From positions 1 to 6,332 of the forward strand of contig VXPR01000095.1 of the NCBI GenBank assembly GCA_009839405.1: a DNA stretch of 6,332 bases. The letters run 5' to 3'. How positions within the stretch are numbered: the stretch's first letter is position 1; each line of letters starts with the position of its first letter. A program made the translations under genes and the position numbers. Shown here piece by piece: positions 1 through 5,548 of this stretch. The notes beneath the pieces were generated by a model that ran no database searches, was not told where the DNA came from, and saw only the letters and a program-made list of their open reading frames with translations. This stretch comes from Gammaproteobacteria bacterium (lineage in GTDB: Bacteria > Pseudomonadota > Gammaproteobacteria > Pseudomonadales > Azotimanducaceae).

Positions 1-6
1 CCCTCC

Positions 7-32
7 GAGAAAAGGCGAGGACGCCTTTTCTC
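7..32. repeat. Perfect hairpin, possible terminator of an upstream gene
   Basis: Arms GAGAAAAGGCG (7-17) and CGCCTTTTCTC (22-32) are perfect inverted repeats of 11 bp around a 4-nt loop, AGGA. The 3' arm contains a short T run, but no T tract follows the stem, so it is not a textbook intrinsic terminator. It lies directly before the first copy of the C-run/G-run palindrome and may be part of the same intergenic element. The gene it might terminate is outside the window. Confidence 0.55.
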
Positions 33-33
33 G

Positions 34-57
34 ACTCCCCCTCGAGGGGGGAGTGAC
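34..57. repeat. C-run/G-run palindromic repeat, copy 1
   Basis: ACTCCCCC, then a TCGA centre, then GGGGGGAGTGAC forms a near-perfect palindrome; five C face six G, so one G is bulged. It has the same plan and the same GGGGGGAGTGAC right arm as the copy at 105-131, and resembles the sequence near the right end at 6257-6283. Repeated intergenic palindromes of this kind are known as REP-like elements or dispersed hairpins. No family is assigned here. Confidence 0.6.
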
Positions 58-104
58 GGGAAAGTGCACGCCGCGACCGTTGTTGGGGGTGCAAGGGCCT
101 TCCG

Positions 105-131
105 GTCACTCCCCCGCGAGGGGGGAGTGAC
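105..131. repeat. C-run/G-run palindromic repeat, copy 2
   Basis: GTCACTCCCCC (105-115), loop GCGA (116-119) and GGGGGGAGTGAC (120-131) form a stem of 11 bp with one extra G. It lies 47 bases after copy 1 and shares its right arm exactly. The unit is intergenic, upstream of the selenoprotein gene. The remainder of 1-277 shows no gene I can support: the open frame that crosses it is a shadow of the gene starting at 278. I also see no convincing sigma70 promoter there. Confidence 0.65.
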
Positions 132-260
132 GAGACGGGGCTCCGTTCCGGGATTGCGGCATGTGCGAGCGGGGGGGCGTCTCCTACGAACGCGCGTTGA
201 ACGCACCGATGCAGATTCGGGCTTGTTGCCACCATCCCGCCGGCGCATGATTCGTGGACC

Positions 261-270
261 GGAGGGAGGA
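261..270 (+). promoter_or_regulatory. Shine-Dalgarno site deciding the selenoprotein start
   Basis: GGAGGGAGGA ends 7 nt before the ATG at 278. This strong ribosome binding site favours ATG 278 over the in-frame GTG at 254, which has no comparable site before it. Confidence 0.8.
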
Positions 271-277
271 GCGACGC

Positions 278-1372
278 ATGTACGACGACACGCGCTATCC
301 AATCAGTGCCGCGGTGGTCGAACGCCACGCCGAGGCTTGGCGCATGATCGCGTCTCCGGGGCCGTTCTGGAGCGGCGCCGAGCGTGTGCAGATGGTGGCG
401 GAGGCGCGGGCGGCGATGCACTGCGATCTTTGCCGCCGCCGCAAGGAAGCGCTGTCGCCGTTCGCCGTGCAGGGCACCCACGACACCGTGTCCGACTTGC
501 CGGCGGCGCTCATCGACATGATTCACCGCCTCCGCACCGATCCGGCCCGTTACACGCGCAGCGTCTTTGCCGGCGTGATTGCCGCGGGCATCCCCCGCGG
601 GCGCTACATCGAGGCCGTGAGCGTCGTCAACGCCGCCGTGATCGTCGACACCATGCACGCTTCGCTCGGCTTGCCGCTGCCCGATCTGCCGCTAGCGGAA
701 CCCGGAGACCCCACGGGGCAACCCACCCCGGACGTTGTGGAAGACGGCGCCTGGGTGCCCATCACCCGCGTCTCGGACCGCAACGTCAGTGATACGGGCC
801 TCCCCGGCGCACCGAACATCGCCCGCTCGATGGGCTCGGTGCCAGCCGCGGTGCAGCTCTTCTTCACGGCCTTCCGCGGCCACTACGCCCTGCGCGACAT
901 CCCGCTCGCGGTGTCGCAGCCGCAAGCCGAGTTCATCGCCTCCCGCGTCTCCGCCCTCAACGAGTGTTTCTACTGAACCACCTCGCACACCATGCTGCTC
1001 CGGGCGAGCGGCCAGCGAGAGAACCGGGACTTCAACCTGAACGCGGTAAACGAGGAAGGCTCCGACTCCGGCGTCGAACACTCGGACCATTTGCGCGCGC
1101 TGACGGAAGCCGCCGTCGGCAGCCGCTGGGACGAACTCGCCGCCATCCGCGACGAAGCCGCCGCAGCGATGGGCGAACAGGCGATGGTCGATGCCCTGAC
1201 GGTAGCCGCCGGCTTCAACGGCATCACGCGGGTCGCCGACGCAACCGGCATTCCGCTAGACCCCACGACGCAGGAGTCAACCGTCTCCATGCGATCGGAA
1301 ACGCGCATTGACGAGTTCGACTACGCCGCCAAGACCGCCCGCTACGAAGGCAGGGCCGCGGCGGGAGGCTGA
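278..1372 (+). CDS. Alkylhydroperoxidase-related selenoprotein (AhpD/CMD-like), read through TGA at 974-976
   Basis: A 364-residue protein if the in-frame TGA is read as selenocysteine (U233). The reading frame continues unbroken for 132 more codons after the TGA. The residues around it, E229-C230-F-Y-U233-T-T-S-H237, match the AhpD/carboxymuconolactone decarboxylase redox motif CxxC followed by His, with the second Cys replaced by U. Members of this fold are small-thiol peroxidase/disulfide-reductase enzymes that detoxify hydroperoxides, and Cys/Sec exchange at this position is known in the family. The protein looks like two AhpD-like modules: the N-terminal one has its own C49-D-L-C52, the C-terminal one has the CxxU. 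Weak internal similarity supports a duplication (AVSVVN...SLGLPLP against ALTVAAG...ATGIPLD). There is no signal peptide, so it is probably cytoplasmic. ATG 278 was chosen because of the strong ribosome site at 261-270. An ordinary caller would give a 232-residue truncated protein plus an orphan ORF from ATG 992. The alternative is a nonsense-mutated pseudogene; the SECIS-like hairpin and the position of the TGA argue against it. The substrate is unknown. Confidence 0.88.
974..976 (+). other. In-frame TGA, proposed selenocysteine codon (residue 233)
   Basis: The TGA follows GAG TGT TTC TAC (E-C-F-Y) and precedes ACC ACC TCG CAC (T-T-S-H). Family members carry Cys here, so a Sec in the resolving/attacking thiol position is chemically sensible. 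Decoding requires SelA/SelB/SelC/SelD elsewhere in the genome, none of which is in this window. Confidence 0.85.
994..1012 (+). promoter_or_regulatory. Candidate bacterial SECIS hairpin
   Basis: GCTGCTC (994-1000) pairs with GAGCGGC (1006-1012) in a 7-bp stem with one G-U pair, closing a 5-nt loop CGGGC (1001-1005). There are 24 nt between the TGA and the loop, and a G lies at the second loop position. Bacterial SECIS elements, which bind SelB, are hairpins just downstream of the UGA with a G-containing apical loop at about this distance, so the geometry fits. A weaker alternative pairing exists (CTCGC 982-986 with GCGAG 1004-1008). The element lies inside the coding sequence, as is normal in bacteria. 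Confidence 0.65.
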
Positions 1373-1461
1373 GGGAGCGGAAAACCTGGCTTGGCATCGC
1401 GAAATGTCGGGAACCAGGTGCTCCGCCCTGACGAACGTCGCGACGGTTGTTAGGATTCCCC

Positions 1462-2445
1462 ATGCGCAGCGCGTTCGTCGGCTTCGATTCAGCCTGGGGC
1501 GGCAAGACCAAGGGTGGCATTTGCACCGCCATCTTTGATGGTGGGCGTCTAGAGCGTTTCTGCACGCCGGAACCCGCTTCCTTCGACCACGCGACCGCAA
1601 CAGTCGAGCAATGTCGGCGCGACGCCGATTACACGCTCGTGGCCATCGACCAACCCACCATGGTTCCAAATGCTTGCGGAATGCGGCCTGTCGAGAAGGT
1701 TGCCGGAGCGCTGAAGACCGGCGTGCAGCCGGCCTATCTCCGCAGCAAGATGTGGTGGCCAAACGCACCCATTTGGACTTTTCTGGACAACCTTTGCCCG
1801 AACGAGGACCCTCGCAAAGCACGGTCGGACACCGATGGCCTGCACGTCATCGAAGTGTTCCCCGGTCTTGCGCTGCCGGCCTTCGTTGGTGCGCTAGCGC
1901 ATGCAGCCAAGCGCAAGGACTTCCGTTACAACCCAAAAAGCAGCAACTTTGCCGTGGAGGACTGGAACCTCGTGACGAGCGCGGTGCGTAAGCAGGCCAA
2001 GCGTGCCGGACTTGCGCCTTTCACCGATTGGACGCGACCGATGTGCGGCCTTGACGTTAGCCAAAAACCGTCGAAGGCCGACCAAGACGGCCTTGACGCC
2101 CTGATCTGCCTGATCATCGCTCGCAAGTGGCGATGTGGCGACGAAGATACGCATGTGCTCGGCGATTGGCGCGGTCATATCGTTACGCCGTTGTCAGAAG
2201 GAGGACGGCGGAAGATCGAGGCGTCCGCCATCAAGCGATGCGTGCCCGTTCGATGCGGGTCGTGGGAACTGCACGACGCGGCCTTGGGCTACTTCGAAGG
2301 GAACCACTACGACGCCTTCGAGTGGCTGAGCCATCCGGCCGTCGCTCTTGGCGGCGACACGCCAATAGAGCACGCCGGCAAGCCGGGTGGTACCCAGGAT
2401 GTCACCGACCTCCTTGGTCGCATGGCGCACGGAATCCCAACGTGA
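1462..2445 (+). CDS. DUF429 (predicted RNase H-fold nuclease) fused to an Xre/MbcA/ParS-type antitoxin domain
   Basis: A 327-residue protein. Residues 1-244 look like a complete DUF429 domain: V-G-F-D9-S-A-W at the N-terminus, A-I-D63-Q-P, H-V-I-E131-V-F-P, and D-Q-D209-G-L-D212-A-L-I-C, ending with the family-like G-H-I-V-T-P. These acidic residues are where an RNase H-like fold would place its metal ligands; nuclease activity is predicted for the family and not shown here. Residues about 265-327 match the C-terminal toxin-binding domain of RES-partner antitoxins (DUF2384 type): A-L-G-Y-F-E-G, F-E-W-L-S-H-P, A-L-G-G-D-T-P-I-E, and D-L-L-G-R-M-A-H-G-I. The usual N-terminal HTH-like region of such antitoxins is absent. 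The RES toxin gene overlaps the stop by 4 nt, the classic position for its antitoxin. ATG 1462 has TAGGA 6 nt upstream; an in-frame TTG at 1447 is less likely. Parts of the gene look less GC-rich than the flanks, hinting at transfer. Domain calls are from recognition, with the C-terminal assignment helped by context. Confidence 0.85.
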   Translation: MRSAFVGFDSAWGGKTKGGICTAIFDGGRLERFCTPEPASFDHATATVEQCRRDADYTLVAIDQPTMVPNACGMRPVEKVAGALKTGVQPAYLRSKMWWPNAPIWTFLDNLCPNEDPRKARSDTDGLHVIEVFPGLALPAFVGALAHAAKRKDFRYNPKSSNFAVEDWNLVTSAVRKQAKRAGLAPFTDWTRPMCGLDVSQKPSKADQDGLDALICLIIARKWRCGDEDTHVLGDWRGHIVTPLSEGGRRKIEASAIKRCVPVRCGSWELHDAALGYFEGNHYDAFEWLSHPAVALGGDTPIEHAGKPGGTQDVTDLLGRMAHGIPT

Positions 2446-2867
2446 AGGTGTGGAGGATTGCGAGGGCTGAATACGCGCAGACGACCCAGCAAATGCTGAG
2501 CGGCGATGGCGCGGCCCGGTTCGGCGGCCGATGGAATCCCAAAGGCACGCCCGCCGTTTACTGCAGCGAAAACTCCTCGCTCGCTGCCCTCGAAGTGCTG
2601 GCGGACCTCGTCCGACCCTCCGCGTTCCCGGCGCATCGCATACTGGACCTCGATGTGCCCGACCAAGCCATAGCGTTCGCCGACCCGTCGGCAGCGAATC
2701 CACCCCGCACGGGCGCCGAGTTGCTGCGGAAGAACCTGGCCTGGTCCGCTCCGAGCGCGGTGAATCCGTTGGAGCGCAACGTCGTCATCAACCCCGCCCA
2801 TCCGGACTTCCGCCGGATCGCCGTCGGCGATATCCGGCCCTTCGTCTTCGAAGCACGCCTGCGATAG
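2442..2867 (+). CDS. RES-domain toxin (NAD+-degrading family)
   Basis: A 141-residue protein with the RES fold throughout: start M-K-V-W-R-I-A-R, then G-A-A-R-F-G-G-R30-W-N-P, A-V-Y40-C-S42, L-A-A-L-E51-V-L, and near the end N-V-V-I-N-P-A-H-P-D-F with a final R-P-F-V-F-E. R30, Y40, S42 and E51 fit the conserved Arg, Tyr, Ser and Glu positions of the family. Characterised members (MbcT and Res toxins) destroy NAD+ by phosphorolysis or hydrolysis and halt growth until neutralised by the partner antitoxin. The length is slightly below the family's usual 150-160. The start is GTG 2442, overlapping the upstream TGA as GTGA, so translation is probably coupled; no strong ribosome site precedes it. 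An alternative GTG at 2448 would lose the conserved beginning. It appears intact. The partner is the C-terminal domain of the gene just upstream. Confidence 0.88.
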   Translation: MKVWRIARAEYAQTTQQMLSGDGAARFGGRWNPKGTPAVYCSENSSLAALEVLADLVRPSAFPAHRILDLDVPDQAIAFADPSAANPPRTGAELLRKNLAWSAPSAVNPLERNVVINPAHPDFRRIAVGDIRPFVFEARLR

Positions 2868-2911
2868 GCGTATACGCCGCCTTCTCCCTGCCCGACCGAT
2901 TCACGCGCGGA

Positions 2912-2945
2912 CTTTGGAGGGAGAGGGAGGCGCCCCCCTCCAAAG
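2912..2945. terminator. Hairpin in the convergent junction, likely terminator 1
   Basis: CTTTGGAGGG (2912-2921) pairs perfectly with CCCTCCAAAG (2936-2945) across a 14-nt loop. It lies 44 nt after the RES toxin stop, between convergent genes. It has no T tract on either side, so termination efficiency is uncertain. Confidence 0.5.
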
Positions 2946-2958
2946 GGCCGTGCTAGGT

Positions 2959-2993
2959 CCGACAGGCTGCTCCCTGACCCCAGAGCCTGTCGG
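2959..2993. terminator. Hairpin in the convergent junction, likely terminator 2
   Basis: CCGACAGGCT (2959-2968) and AGCCTGTCGG (2984-2993) form a perfect 10-bp stem with a 15-nt loop. It lies 22 nt past the stop of the minus-strand methyltransferase gene, and may serve that operon while also backing up the hairpin at 2912-2945. No T tract follows in either direction. Confidence 0.5.
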
Positions 2994-3015
2994 TCGCCGG
3001 CATTCCGTTGGGCAC

Positions 3016-4107
3016 CTAAGGCCGAATATCGTAGTAGCTGTTGATCGCGTTGCCGTATTCGAGCACCGTGAAGTGTTGGAAGCCGGCGGCGGCGGTCATT
3101 TCGCGGGCCACCTGCTCGTTGAAGCCTAGGGTGCCGAGGCCGGCGCCGTCGGGGGTGGAAAGGCTTGCGGACATGCACACCAGCACCGAGAAGCCGTAGA
3201 GCATTGCCGCGTTGGGGTGTTCGGCGAGGTTCTGCTCGAAGGTGGGGAAGCTGTTGATGTCGGCGCACAGCCAGGCGCCGTCGGGCTTCAAGGCCTCGAA
3301 GACGGCGGTGATGAGGCGATCCGGGTAGGGGGTGTCGTGAACGACGTCGAAGGTGGCGACGAGGTCGAACTCGCCCTTGCCCATCGGTTCCTCGTCGGGG
3401 TTGGCCACCCGCAGGTTGGTCGCTCGGCTGGCGGCGCAGTTGGCGTTGGCGCGAGCGAGGGCGTGCTTTGAGGTGTCGTAGCCGACGAAGGTTGAGTTGG
3501 GGAACGCCTCCGCCATCGCCACGGTTGCAGTGCCGGCGCCGCAGCCCACGTCCGCCACCCGGGCGCCGGCTTTGAGGCGTTCCACCATGCCTTCCACCTG
3601 CGGCAGGATCTTCGGCACCAGTTCATGCTTCTGCACGAAGGATGACATGCGTTCCACACCGCAGGCGCAGGCCGCGCCGTGGTCGTCGTAAGTAAGGCCG
3701 ATGCCCGTTTCGAATACCGCCGGCATCTTCGGCAGCGAAGGGTAGGTTGCCGCGACCGCGCCGAAGCCGCTGGCGAAGAAGAACGGATGGCCTTCCTCCG
3801 CCAGCACCGCCGCAGCCTCGGGCGAGAGCGAGAAGCGCCCGTCGGTGTATTCGACCTGCTGCACGCAAGCCTGGTGCCGCAACCATTCGCGCAGCCAGCG
3901 CTCGTGCAGGCCGGTGTGCGCCGCCAGCTCGTCGCTGTTCATGGGACCGGCCTCCGCCAAGGCGCGGTAGAGGCCCAACCGGTCGCCGAGATGCGAGAGC
4001 GAGCAATTGAAGCCGGCCGCCACCTGCGTGCCGATCTGTTTGATGAAGGCTTCGAGCCGGTCCCGGTCCAGTTGCGGGCGCTGTCCCGCTTGCGCTTGGT
4101 CATTCAT
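3016..4107 (-). CDS. Winged-helix class I SAM-dependent methyltransferase
   Basis: A 363-residue protein with the two-part plan of Rv2258c-like/O-methyltransferase-type enzymes. Residues about 25-105 form a winged-helix/dimerisation region (L-G-D-R-L-G-L-Y-R-A-L-A, then a short helix-turn-helix with E-L-A-A-H-T-G-L and R-W-L-R-E-W-L-R). The Rossmann domain follows, with SAM-binding motif I at 183-193 (V-A-D-V-G-C-G-A-G-T-A), the acidic ribose-binding position at D211 (V-G-Y-D-T-S), and motif F-D-V-V-H-D near 253-258. It is cytoplasmic and should transfer a methyl group from SAM; the acceptor cannot be read from the sequence. The ATG at 4107 overlaps the last 8 nt of the upstream TPM gene and has no good ribosome site of its own, so translational coupling is likely. 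It is the last gene of the minus-strand operon. A small-molecule substrate is more usual for this family than protein or nucleic acid. Confidence 0.88.
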   Translation of the reverse strand: MNDQAQAGQRPQLDRDRLEAFIKQIGTQVAAGFNCSLSHLGDRLGLYRALAEAGPMNSDELAAHTGLHERWLREWLRHQACVQQVEYTDGRFSLSPEAAAVLAEEGHPFFFASGFGAVAATYPSLPKMPAVFETGIGLTYDDHGAACACGVERMSSFVQKHELVPKILPQVEGMVERLKAGARVADVGCGAGTATVAMAEAFPNSTFVGYDTSKHALARANANCAASRATNLRVANPDEEPMGKGEFDLVATFDVVHDTPYPDRLITAVFEALKPDGAWLCADINSFPTFEQNLAEHPNAAMLYGFSVLVCMSASLSTPDGAGLGTLGFNEQVAREMTAAAGFQHFTVLEYGNAINSYYDIRP

Positions 4108-4729
4108 AGCCGATCAGGATCAACCTGTTGTCGAGTTCGTTGGTGTTGCCTTCGGTCTTGGGCACAGTGCGCGCCAGAATCTCGCCGCAGCGTTCGATGG
4201 CGTGGGTGAGGCCCGCCTCCACGCGGCCGGCGCGAACCTCGCCGATGAAGTCCGCGACGATCTCCCGCCAGGCGTCGTCTTCCACCAGGGCGCTGATGCC
4301 CCGATCCACGAGAATCTCCACGAAATGCTCGGCCTCGCTGACAAAGATGAGCACGCCCGTTTCCCCTTCGGTGTGGTGCAGCCCCTGCTCGAGGAACTGC
4401 CGACACGCCATGTTCGACGCCCGCCATTCGCGCACCGCGCGTGGTATCAATCGCACGCGGAGGGAGCTGAGCGACAACGCCAGCGCCAGAATCACGAACA
4501 CCCCAGCCTGGGCCCAGAAGAGATAAAGGGCGTCAAGGACATACAGAGGCGTGAAATAGAGCACGGCCGGGACCACGAGCGCCGCCAGCGCCGCCCACAG
4601 GAGCGGGATGTAGCGATAGTCGTCGCTGGCTGCGGCGATGACCGTGACGAGTTCCGCGTCGGTGTGCCGCTCCACCTCGGCGATGGCCTCGGCAATGCGC
4701 GTCTGCTGCTCTGCGGTCACGAGACTCAT
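4100..4729 (-). CDS. TPM-domain membrane protein (second TPM protein of the LemA cluster)
   Basis: A 209-residue protein. The N-terminal stretch A-I-A-E-V-E-R-H-T-D-A-E-L-V (15-28) begins a TPM domain, which is interrupted by two membrane helices (about 41-62 and 72-91). It resumes with F-L-E-Q-G-L-H-H-T, G-V-L-I-F-V-S-E-A-E, V-D-R-G-I and the final N-E-L-D-N (119-201). This is the arrangement of the COG3762-type predicted membrane proteins that accompany LemA and YgcG-type genes. TPM domains are linked to photosystem repair in plants and to receptor accessory roles in animals; the bacterial role is not established. ATG 4729 is preceded by GGAGAGGA (4741-4734), a good ribosome site. It starts 24 nt after the upstream TPM gene and overlaps the methyltransferase gene downstream by 8 nt. 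Confidence 0.88.
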   Translation of the reverse strand: MSLVTAEQQTRIAEAIAEVERHTDAELVTVIAAASDDYRYIPLLWAALAALVVPAVLYFTPLYVLDALYLFWAQAGVFVILALALSLSSLRVRLIPRAVREWRASNMACRQFLEQGLHHTEGETGVLIFVSEAEHFVEILVDRGISALVEDDAWREIVADFIGEVRAGRVEAGLTHAIERCGEILARTVPKTEGNTNELDNRLILIGYE

Positions 4730-4753
4730 GCGTTCCTCTCCATCAGCGCCGCG

Positions 4754-5548
4754 TCACCAACTGCCCGACGCGCCGCCGCCGCCGAAGCTGCCGCCACCGC
4801 CGCCGAAGCCGCCGCCAAAGCCTCCTCCGGCGCCGCCGCCAAAGCCGTGCGCGTCGCGTGCTACCGAGCCGAGCACAGAGCCGAGCAGCAGGCCACCCAA
4901 CAGCCCTCCGCCGCGGCGGAAGACGAAAAAGCCAATCAGCACCAGCCAGATCAGGCCGAACGCGCCTCCCCCGCGCCGGTCTCGCTGCTGCCGCGGCGGT
5001 TCCCGCACGACGTATTCGCCGCCGAGCGCCGAGATGATGGAAGTGACGCCAGCCGCCACGCCGCCGTCGAAATCGCCTTGGCGAAACCGAGGCAGGATGT
5101 CCATGTTGATGATGGCCGAGGCGATGGCGTCCGGGAGATCGCCCTCGAGGCCATAGCCGACCTCAATGCGAACGTCGCGCTCGGCCGGGGCGACCAGCAG
5201 GATGATGCCGTTGTCCTCGCCTTGCTGGCCGATGCCCCAGGCGCGGCCGAGATCAACGCCGTAGCTTTCGATGCTGTCGCCGCCGAGCGACTGGACCGTC
5301 GCCACCACCACCTGATTGCCGCCGGCGTTCTCGTGCGCTTCGAGCTGACGCGACAGTGCGCGAACGGTGTTGGGGTGCAGGATGCCGGCTTCGTCGACGA
5401 CGCGGCCGGTGAGCTTGGGGAACTCGGCAGCGCTGGTTGCGGTGGCGAGCAGGATGCAGGCGAAGGTGACGAGCAACGCCGGCATCCAACCAAAGGCCCG
5501 CTCTCTCCGGAGGGCGGGTCGCCCACCGTCCGTTCTCAAGATCGTCAA
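4754..5548 (-). CDS. YgcG-type TPM-domain protein with signal peptide and Gly-rich tail
   Basis: A 264-residue protein. A positively charged start (R-R-E-R) and a hydrophobic core (about 23-36) ending near A-T-S-A-A form an export signal. The TPM domain spans about 44-175, with V-V-D-E-A-G-I-L (50-57) and D-N-G-I-I-L-L-V-A-P...V-R-I-E-V-G-Y-G-L-E-G (112-136). A basic linker, a membrane helix (about 195-212) and a Gly/Phe/Ser-rich tail ending G-A-S-G-S-W follow; that ending is typical of the family. It is probably anchored with the TPM domain outside the cytoplasm. The start is taken as TTG 5548, which overlaps the LemA stop (TTGA), because it supplies the basic n-region. An alternative is ATG 5485 (residue 22), which would leave a signal without positive charges. 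Its neighbours are LemA upstream and the second TPM protein downstream. Confidence 0.88.
   Translation of the reverse strand: MTILRTDGGRPALRRERAFGWMPALLVTFACILLATATSAAEFPKLTGRVVDEAGILHPNTVRALSRQLEAHENAGGNQVVVATVQSLGGDSIESYGVDLGRAWGIGQQGEDNGIILLVAPAERDVRIEVGYGLEGDLPDAIASAIINMDILPRFRQGDFDGGVAAGVTSIISALGGEYVVREPPRQQRDRRGGGAFGLIWLVLIGFFVFRRGGGLLGGLLLGSVLGSVARDAHGFGGGAGGGFGGGFGGGGGSFGGGGASGSW
4765..4845. repeat. Imperfect GCC-rich short tandem repeat encoding the Gly-rich tail
   Basis: Runs of GCC/GCCGCCG and AAGC(C/T)GCCGCC units on the plus strand correspond to the Gly-Gly-Gly-Phe repeats at the C-terminus of the YgcG-type protein on the minus strand. Such low-complexity coding repeats are prone to length change. 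Confidence 0.5.

Noticed and set aside
1..131. CRISPR array from the repeated palindromes
   Set aside because: Only two nearby copies with non-uniform spacing and arms, no cas genes, and the spacer-like interval is not repeated elsewhere.
197..220. TTGAAC as a -35 element for the selenoprotein gene
   Set aside because: No acceptable -10 hexamer at the right spacing.
64..792. A 242-codon plus-strand frame overlapping the selenoprotein gene
   Set aside because: It is Arg/Gly-rich, runs through the palindromic repeats, has no ribosome site, and is out of frame with the clearly supported gene at 278.
992..1372. An independent gene starting at ATG 992
   Set aside because: It has no ribosome site, lies in the same frame as the preceding gene just five codons after its TGA, and lacks the first half of its own active-site motif. 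It is better read as the continuation of a selenoprotein.
1384..1419. ACCTGG/CCAGGT inverted repeat after the selenoprotein gene
   Set aside because: Only 6 bp with a 24-nt loop and no T tract; too weak to call a terminator.
1428..1456. Possible promoter CTGACG-17 nt-TAGGAT before the DUF429 fusion gene
   Set aside because: Its -10 element coincides with the ribosome site and would give a leaderless transcript. The match is modest and likely by chance.
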